Below are positions 4,616 to 9,715 of a DNA stretch of 9,715 nt, one piece after another. The stretch comes from an uncultured Prevotella sp. Its GTDB lineage: Bacteria; Bacteroidota; Bacteroidia; Bacteroidales; Bacteroidaceae. Position numbers and translations under genes: made by a program. Position 1 is the first letter of the stretch, and each line of letters opens with the position of its first letter. The notes under the pieces were generated by a model. The model did no database searches, had not been told where the DNA came from, and worked only from the letters and a program-made list of their open reading frames with translations. The DNA lies in contig CAAFRM010000160.1 of NCBI GenBank assembly GCA_900765465.1, positions 1-9,715 of the forward strand. Direction: 5' to 3'.

Positions 4616-6283
4616 ATGAATTCAATACCAAGTTTTAACTCGTATATTGAGAGAAGCATCATCAAGAATTGGCACTTGGATGCGCTCACCGATTATAAGG
4701 GCGCTACACTCCAGTACCACGATGTTGCAAGAAAGATAGAGAAACTGCACATCCTGTTTGAAAACAGCGATGTGAAGAAGGGCGACAAGATTGCCGTCTG
4801 CGGTAGAAATAGTAGCCAGTGGGCAGTAGCTTTCCTGGCTATTATCACCTATGGTGCAATCGTCGTGCCTATACAGAACGAATTCAAACCAGAGCAGATT
4901 CACAACATCGTGAACCATAGCGAGAGCAAGCTCCTGTTTGTGGGTGATGTGGTGGCTACGCAGATTACTCCCGATGAAATGCCTACACTGGAAGGCATCA
5001 TCTATCTGCCGGATAATTCACTCGTCATTTCCCGTTCAGAGAAACTGACTTACGCCCGTGAGCATCTCAATGCTATGTTTGGTCATAAATATCCCAAGTA
5101 CTTCCGCCCTGAGCATGTGAAATATCACGTGGATGATCCGGAAGAGCTGGCAATGATCAACTACACCAGCGGAACCACAGGTTTCTCCAAGGGTGTGATG
5201 TTGCCATACAGAGCCCTCTGGGGTAATCTCGATTATCTGATGGATACGGTAAGTCCCAAGATCGGCAAGAACTGCAACATCCTCTCTACCCTTCCGATGG
5301 CTCACATGTATGGACTCATGACCGAGTTCATCTACAATATGGCGATGGGTAACCACATCTTCTTCCTCACCCGCCTTCCGAGCCCTACGCTCATCTCAGA
5401 GGCGCTGGCAGAAATCAAGCCAGACATCATCTTTGCCGTACCACTCGTGGTAGATAAGATCGTGAGAAAAGAAGTGTTCCCACATATCCAGACCAACCGT
5501 GCCCGACTGCTGATGAACATGCCTGTCATCAACAAGCGCATCAAGGAGAAAGTTCGCGAATTTGTATTGCGCAAGTTTGGCGAGCGTCCTTACGAGGTGG
5601 TTGTGGGTGGTGCTCCACTCAACAAGGAGATAGAGAACTTCTTCATCAGCATCGGCTTCCCTATCGCCATGGGTTACGGTACTACGGAAACCGCTCCGCT
5701 CATCACCTTCGCCCATCAGGACAACTATGTAGCAGGTAGCTGCGGTGTTGCCGTGAAGCACATGGAGGTGAAGGTACTGAGCGATGACCCTGAAAACGTG
5801 GCTGGCGAACTGGTTTGCCGTGGCATCAATGTGATGAAGGGCTACTACAAGAACCAGGAGGCTACCGATGCCGTGATTGATGAAGATGGATGGTTCCATA
5901 CCGGCGACCTGGCTACGATGGACTCCGACGGACATTTCTTCGTAAGAGGTAGAAGCAAGAACATGCTGCTCGGTCCTAACGGACAGAACATCTATCCGGA
6001 GGAGATTGAGGATAAGCTCAACTCCATGGCAATGGTCAACGAGAGCATCGTACTGCAGAAGGACGACAAGCTCGTAGCACTCGTTCATCCTGAAATGGAA
6101 GAGAGCAAGGAACTGGGATTCTCAGACGAAGACCTCGCCAACATCATGGAGCAGAACCGAAAGGAACTGAATATGCAGATGCCTAGCTTTGCGCAGATAT
6201 CACGCATCCAGCTGCACGACACCGAATTTGAAAAGACAGCCAAGAAGTCTATCAAGCGTTACCTATACCAGGACGTAATATAA
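4616..6283 (+). CDS. AMP-dependent acyl-CoA ligase (long-chain fatty acid--CoA ligase type), copy 1
   Basis: The 555-residue protein is an ANL-superfamily adenylating enzyme. Such ligases activate a carboxylate, probably a fatty acid, with ATP to acyl-AMP and then form the CoA thioester. The large N-terminal domain has the P-loop YTSGTTGFSKG (183-193), LPMAHMYG (227-233), and GYGTTETAP (353-361). HTGDL (428-432) carries the ribose-binding Asp, and RGRSKNMLLG (444-453) starts the hinge to the C-terminal lid. The lid ends EKTAKKSIKRYLYQDVI, where Ser545 aligns with the usual catalytic A10 lysine. Length is normal for the family. I chose the ATG at 4616 because it follows the promoter and matches the paralogue's start; an in-frame GTG at 4568 lies upstream of the expected transcript. 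It is the first gene of a two-ligase unit. Chain-length preference cannot be read from sequence. Confidence 0.94.
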   Translation: MNSIPSFNSYIERSIIKNWHLDALTDYKGATLQYHDVARKIEKLHILFENSDVKKGDKIAVCGRNSSQWAVAFLAIITYGAIVVPIQNEFKPEQIHNIVNHSESKLLFVGDVVATQITPDEMPTLEGIIYLPDNSLVISRSEKLTYAREHLNAMFGHKYPKYFRPEHVKYHVDDPEELAMINYTSGTTGFSKGVMLPYRALWGNLDYLMDTVSPKIGKNCNILSTLPMAHMYGLMTEFIYNMAMGNHIFFLTRLPSPTLISEALAEIKPDIIFAVPLVVDKIVRKEVFPHIQTNRARLLMNMPVINKRIKEKVREFVLRKFGERPYEVVVGGAPLNKEIENFFISIGFPIAMGYGTTETAPLITFAHQDNYVAGSCGVAVKHMEVKVLSDDPENVAGELVCRGINVMKGYYKNQEATDAVIDEDGWFHTGDLATMDSDGHFFVRGRSKNMLLGPNGQNIYPEEIEDKLNSMAMVNESIVLQKDDKLVALVHPEMEESKELGFSDEDLANIMEQNRKELNMQMPSFAQISRIQLHDTEFEKTAKKSIKRYLYQDVI

Positions 6284-6314
6284 CAAGCGTTACCTCTACC
6301 AGGACGTAATATAA
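6253..6314. repeat. 31-bp tandem duplication of the ligase 1 gene end, including its stop
   Basis: Copy 6253-6283 contains the last nine codons and TAA of ligase 1 plus one preceding base. It is followed immediately by 6284-6314, identical except for one base (A at 6265, C at 6296). The second copy is untranslated. A sequencing or assembly artefact is unlikely given the base difference, but copy number could vary between strains. Confidence 0.95.
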
Positions 6315-6399
6315 TACGCAAAACAAAGCGTAATCCAGAGATAGAGACTTCAAGTACGAGAAAAATATGAACTTAGAAAAATCGTTAAATAATAAGAAT

Positions 6400-8064
6400 A
6401 TGGAAATTCCTAGCTTTAACGCACTTATCCAGCAGAGCATCATAGACCATTGGGATATGGATGCCTTGACCGACTACAAGGGAGCGACCTTGCAGTATCA
6501 CGATGTAGCACGCAAGATAGAGAAGCTGCACATCATGTTTGAGAACTCTGGTGTAGTAAAGGGCGACAAGATTGCCCTTTGCGGTAGAAACAGTGCCAAT
6601 TGGGCAGTGGCTTTCCTCGCTACCCTAACCTATGGTGCCATCGCTGTACCTATCCTGCATGAGTTCATGCCAGAACAGATTCACAACATCGTGAACCACA
6701 GCGATGCCAAGCTGCTCTTCGTGGGCGACGTTGTTGCTACACAGGTAGATGCAACCAAGATGCCGGGTCTGGAAGGTATCATCTACATTCCAGATTACTC
6801 GCTCGTGGTTTCACGTACCGACAAGTTGACTTATGCCCGCGAGCACCTCAACGAGATGTTCGGCATCAAGTATCCTAAGTACTTCCGCAAGAACCACGTC
6901 AGCTACTATATCGAACAGGACCCTAACGAGTTGGCTATGATCAACTATACCAGTGGTACTACCGGTTTCTCCAAGGGCGTGATGATTCCATACCGTGCGC
7001 TGTGGGGCAATGCCGACTTTGCCGAGAATGTATTGGGCAAGAAGATCAAGGCTGGAGATTCAGTCATCAGCATCCTGCCGATGGCACACATGTATGGTAT
7101 GGCTTTCGAGTTTATCTTCGAATTCATCAAGGGCTGCCACATCTTCTATCTCACCCGCATCCCTAGCCCAGCCATCATCGCCGAGGCATTCGGACGCATC
7201 AAGCCAGCAGTTATCATCGCTGTGCCTCTGGTTATCGAGAAGATTATCCGCAAGAAGGTATTCCCTAAGATTCAGAACAACCGTATGCGCATGCTCCTCC
7301 ACATGCCTGTTATCAGCAAGAAGGTGAAGGAGAAGATCTGCGAACAGGTAACCAATGCCTTCGGTGGCAACTTCTATGAGGTGATTATCGGCGGTGCTGC
7401 GTTCAACCAGGAAGTAGAAAGATTCCTCCACGGCGTGGGCTTCAAATATACAGTGGGTTATGGTGCTACAGAATGTGCACCTATCATCTGCTACGAAGAT
7501 TACAAGAACTTCGTTCCGGGCTCTTGCGGTAAGGCTGCGCTCCACATGATGGTTCGCATCGACAGTCCGGATCCGGAGAACGTACCAGGCGAAATCCTTG
7601 CCAAGGGCCCTAACGTGATGCTGGGTTACTACAAGAATGAGGAGGCAACCAAGCAGACCATCGACGAGAACGGATGGTATCATTCCGGCGACCTCGGAAC
7701 GATGGATGGCGACGGCAATGTATTCATCAAGGGCCGCAGCAAGAATATGTTGCTCGGTGCCAGCGGTCAGAACATCTATCCTGAGGAAATCGAGGATAAG
7801 CTCAATTCTCTCGCCCTCGTTGCAGAGAGCGTGGTTGTTCAGAAGGGCGACAAGCTGGTGGCTCTGGTTTATCCAGACTTCGACGAGGCTCAGTCTCTGA
7901 ACCTGGGCAGAAGCGAACTGGAAGAGATTATGGAACAGAACCGTCAGGAGCTCAACACGATGGTTCCTGCCTACAGCAAGGTAAGCGAGATCCGCATCCA
8001 CGATGAGGAATTTGAGAAGACTCCTAAGAAGAGTATCAAGCGATTCCTCTATACAGCAGAATAA
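6400..8064 (+). CDS. AMP-dependent acyl-CoA ligase (long-chain fatty acid--CoA ligase type), copy 2
   Basis: This 554-residue paralogue of the upstream ligase aligns over its whole length, by eye roughly two-thirds identical and highest in the first 100 residues. It retains YTSGTTGFSKG (183-193), LPMAHMYG, GYGATECAP (353-361), HSGDL (428-432) and KGRSKNMLLG, and ends TPKKSIKRFLYTAE with Ser545 where the A10 lysine aligns. I chose ATG 6400 because MEIPSFN aligns with the start of copy 1; ATG 6367 in the same frame would add 11 residues (MNLEKSLNNKN) and cannot be excluded. No promoter consensus is visible in the gap after copy 1, so the pair is probably co-transcribed and ends at the hairpin 8107-8151. 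The two differ around the acyl-pocket segments (for example TTETAPLITFAHQ versus ATECAPIICYED), which suggests different acyl substrates, an inference only. Confidence 0.93.
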   Translation: MEIPSFNALIQQSIIDHWDMDALTDYKGATLQYHDVARKIEKLHIMFENSGVVKGDKIALCGRNSANWAVAFLATLTYGAIAVPILHEFMPEQIHNIVNHSDAKLLFVGDVVATQVDATKMPGLEGIIYIPDYSLVVSRTDKLTYAREHLNEMFGIKYPKYFRKNHVSYYIEQDPNELAMINYTSGTTGFSKGVMIPYRALWGNADFAENVLGKKIKAGDSVISILPMAHMYGMAFEFIFEFIKGCHIFYLTRIPSPAIIAEAFGRIKPAVIIAVPLVIEKIIRKKVFPKIQNNRMRMLLHMPVISKKVKEKICEQVTNAFGGNFYEVIIGGAAFNQEVERFLHGVGFKYTVGYGATECAPIICYEDYKNFVPGSCGKAALHMMVRIDSPDPENVPGEILAKGPNVMLGYYKNEEATKQTIDENGWYHSGDLGTMDGDGNVFIKGRSKNMLLGASGQNIYPEEIEDKLNSLALVAESVVVQKGDKLVALVYPDFDEAQSLNLGRSELEEIMEQNRQELNTMVPAYSKVSEIRIHDEEFEKTPKKSIKRFLYTAE

Positions 8065-8106
8065 TAAGAAAACTCCTGATAAAGGAATAAAAGAAATACA
8101 AATACA

Positions 8107-8151
8107 AAAAAAATGGTGTAGCTTCAAAAAAAGAAGTTACACCATTTTTTT
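8107..8151. terminator. Bidirectional rho-independent terminator between convergent genes
   Basis: Arms 8107-8125 and 8133-8151 form a 19-bp stem with one wobble and a seven-A loop. The stem has A7 on the left and T7 on the right, so each strand reads a GC-containing hairpin followed by a T run. It serves ligase 2 on the plus strand and the Crp/Fnr gene on the minus strand. Confidence 0.95.
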
Positions 8152-8161
8152 ATGATTATAA

Positions 8162-8761
8162 TTACAACAAAGTGTTTGATCGGATACGAGACAGCGTCTC
8201 AGGCGTCATCTGCAGATAACTGGCGATATAAGTAAGCGGCGCACGGAGCACCACCTGCGGATTCAGCTCGCACAGACGCTTATACTTATTAGGCGCAGTT
8301 TCGAATCGCATCAGGTCGGCATGTACCTGCGACTGAATCAAACTCTCTTCCAGAATCTTACGGTAAAGCATCTGGATGTTTACATTTCTTATGGCAGCCG
8401 CCTCGAGCTTCGCCTTCGGCAAAGCATACAGCAAGGTAGGCTCCAAAGCCTCAACCTGGAGGTAAGAAGGGGTTTCTCGGAACAGACTCTCAATACACAT
8501 GAAGATAGTATGGTCAACACCTAAGTGTTCTGTTACCTCCTTATCATACTTGGTATAGAACTGGCGCACCAATCCCTTCTCTATGTAAGAAATGTTTCTG
8601 CACACTTCACCCTCTACCAGAATCTTTTCTCCCTTGCCATACTTGATTGGCTCCAGGATTGATTCCAGTACATCCAACTCGTCATGAGTCATCGTACTAT
8701 ACCTACGGGCAAGCTCTCTGGCTATGTCTCGTTTAGGGGTGATAACCTTAAAATCACTCAT
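8162..8761 (-). CDS. Crp/Fnr-family transcriptional regulator
   Basis: This 199-residue protein has a cyclic-nucleotide-binding-like beta-barrel (about 25-115), a helical dimerisation segment (about 118-155), and a C-terminal winged helix whose recognition region is RAPLTYIASYLQMTPETLSRIR (173-194). The full glycine/arginine phosphate cassette of E. coli CRP is not visible and there is no Cys cluster as in FNR. The ligand is therefore unknown, and cAMP should not be assumed. The length and abrupt end after SRIR are usual for Bacteroidota members. A strong SD (AGGAGGAAC) supports the ATG. The gene lies 45 bases after lepA with no promoter consensus in between, so it is probably transcribed from upstream. 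Its targets are not indicated. The TGCACA-N13-TGTGCA array on the convergent ligase operon is one untested candidate, although it does not match the classical Crp site. Confidence 0.92.
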   Translation of the reverse strand: MSDFKVITPKRDIARELARRYSTMTHDELDVLESILEPIKYGKGEKILVEGEVCRNISYIEKGLVRQFYTKYDKEVTEHLGVDHTIFMCIESLFRETPSYLQVEALEPTLLYALPKAKLEAAAIRNVNIQMLYRKILEESLIQSQVHADLMRFETAPNKYKRLCELNPQVVLRAPLTYIASYLQMTPETLSRIRSNTLL

Positions 8762-8768
8762 AATTTAA

Positions 8769-8777
8769 GTTCCTCCT
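8769..8777 (-). promoter_or_regulatory. Strong Shine-Dalgarno site of the Crp/Fnr gene
   Basis: The minus strand reads AGGAGGAAC seven bases before the ATG, a near-perfect anti-16S match. It sits in the 45-base lepA-regulator gap and indicates independent translation initiation on a shared transcript. Confidence 0.75.
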
Positions 8778-8806
8778 AGTTATTAAAATTTATTTCGTCG
8801 AATCTC

Positions 8807-9715
8807 TTAGTCAAGCTTCAGCACCGCAAGGAATGCCTTCTGCGGCACCTCTACGTTACCAATCTGCTTCATACGTTTCTTACCCTTCTTCTGCTTCTCC
8901 AGCAACTTACGCTTACGGCTCACGTCACCACCATAACACTTGGCAGTAACATCCTTGCGCACCTGCTTCACAGTTTCACGGGCTACGATTTTCGCACCGA
9001 TAGCAGCCTGAATGGCAATATCAAACTGCTGACGTGGAATCAGATCCTTCAGCTTCTCGCACATTCTGCGGCCGAAGCTCACAGAGTTGTCGCGATGGGT
9101 CAAAGTACTCAGGGCATCCACCGGCTCTCCATTCAAGAGGATATCCAGCTTCACCAGGTCGGAATGACGGAAGGAATCGATATGATAGTCGAACGAAGCA
9201 TATCCCTTGGAAATACTCTTCAGCTTATCGTAGAAATCGATCACAATCTCGCCCAATGGCAGCATGAAATGCAGCTCCACACGGTTACCACTCACGTATT
9301 CCTGATTGATAAGCTCACCACGCTTGTCGAGACAGAGCTTCATGATAGGACCGATATAATTGGTAGCTGTGATGATGGTAGCTCGGATATACGGCTCCTC
9401 GATATGGTCGATGAGAGTTGGATCTGGCAGTCCCGATGGGTTATGTACCTCTTTCTCACCACCTTGCTTGTCATATACCATATAGGATACGTTAGGAACG
9501 GTGGTGATGACATCCATGTTGAACTCACGGTCCAGACGCTCCTGTACAATCTCCATGTGGAGCAGACCGAGGAATCCGCATCGGAAACCGAAGCCCAGGG
9601 CTACCGAACTCTCAGGCGAGAAGGTGAGCGAAGCATCGTTGAGCTGCAGCTTCTCCAATGAGGCACGCAGATTCTCGTAATCGCTAGGATCGATAGGATA
9701 AACGCCGGCAAAGAC
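8807..9715 (-). CDS. lepA: Elongation factor 4 (LepA), C-terminal half; 5' end outside window
   Basis: The frame is open to the right edge and gives the last 302 residues of LepA/EF4, a ribosome-binding GTPase of about 600 residues associated with ribosome back-translocation or biogenesis. The window starts within the EF-G domain III-like region (VFAGVYPIDPSDYENLR). It continues with TFSPESSVALGFGFRCGFLG and GLLHMEIVQERLDREF (domain V-like), and ends with the LepA-specific C-terminal domain (about 247-302), containing CYGGDVSRKRKLLEKQKKG, KRMKQIGNVEVPQKAFLA and the end LKLD. The GTPase domain with its G1-G5 motifs is beyond the edge. A TTG inside at 9656-9658 is a leucine codon, not the start. 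The sequence looks intact. It probably leads an operon that includes the Crp/Fnr-type regulator 45 bases downstream. Confidence 0.97.
   Translation of the reverse strand, partial: VFAGVYPIDPSDYENLRASLEKLQLNDASLTFSPESSVALGFGFRCGFLGLLHMEIVQERLDREFNMDVITTVPNVSYMVYDKQGGEKEVHNPSGLPDPTLIDHIEEPYIRATIITATNYIGPIMKLCLDKRGELINQEYVSGNRVELHFMLPLGEIVIDFYDKLKSISKGYASFDYHIDSFRHSDLVKLDILLNGEPVDALSTLTHRDNSVSFGRRMCEKLKDLIPRQQFDIAIQAAIGAKIVARETVKQVRKDVTAKCYGGDVSRKRKLLEKQKKGKKRMKQIGNVEVPQKAFLAVLKLD

Noticed and set aside
6315..6335. TACGC-N8-GCGTA hairpin between the ligases as a terminator
   Set aside because: The stem is five base pairs, with no T tract, and termination here would separate genes that appear co-transcribed.
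7060..8127. 355-codon minus-strand frame opposite ligase 2
   Set aside because: It begins within the bidirectional terminator and runs antisense to a clear enzyme; shadow frame.
9656..9658. TTG as the start of a separate short minus-strand gene
   Set aside because: The frame continues upstream to the window edge with LepA sequence, so this is an internal leucine codon.

Overview
The window reads as chromosomal DNA of a Bacteroidota member, most likely Prevotella/Segatella. Three things point there: promoter elements of the Bacteroidetes type (TTTG about 19 bp upstream of TAnnTTTG), a DUF4494 protein, and Bacteroidetes-type AMP-dependent acyl-CoA ligases. The genus is a judgement from remembered protein style, not from a database search.

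Layout. Bases 2-133 hold the last 43 codons of a tyrosine recombinase on the + strand. A long imperfect inverted repeat (150-248) and a terminator hairpin (256-292) follow. A two-gene minus-strand operon comes next: a DUF4494 protein (1000-1503), then the PLP-homeostasis protein YggS (310-981). The 334-base gap at 1504-1837 is a divergent promoter region. It drives that operon leftwards and a class I aminotransferase (1838-3049) rightwards. The aminotransferase is followed, after two heptamer repeat tracts, by an FtsX/LolC-type ABC transporter permease (3156-4403), and the pair probably forms a unit ending at the hairpin 4454-4495.

A canonical Bacteroidetes promoter at 4562-4592 then drives two tandem paralogous acyl-CoA ligases (4616-6283 and 6400-8064). 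This promoter is embedded in four TGCACA/TGTGCA half-sites arranged as two identical inverted repeats. The ligase unit ends at a strong bidirectional terminator (8107-8151) shared with a convergent minus-strand unit: lepA (EF4, 3' half, running off the right edge) followed by a Crp/Fnr-family regulator (8162-8761).

How the genes relate. Most of the content is housekeeping: PLP homeostasis plus a PLP enzyme, envelope lipoprotein transport, fatty-acid activation and a translation factor. I see no defence system, CRISPR array, RNA gene or complete mobile element. The unusual material is intergenic. It consists of the symmetric operator-like array at the ligase promoter, tandem duplications just after three different stop codons, a heptamer tract abutting a start codon, and a direct repeat over the aminotransferase promoter. 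In the proteins, both ligases have Ser where the usual C-terminal (A10) catalytic lysine aligns.
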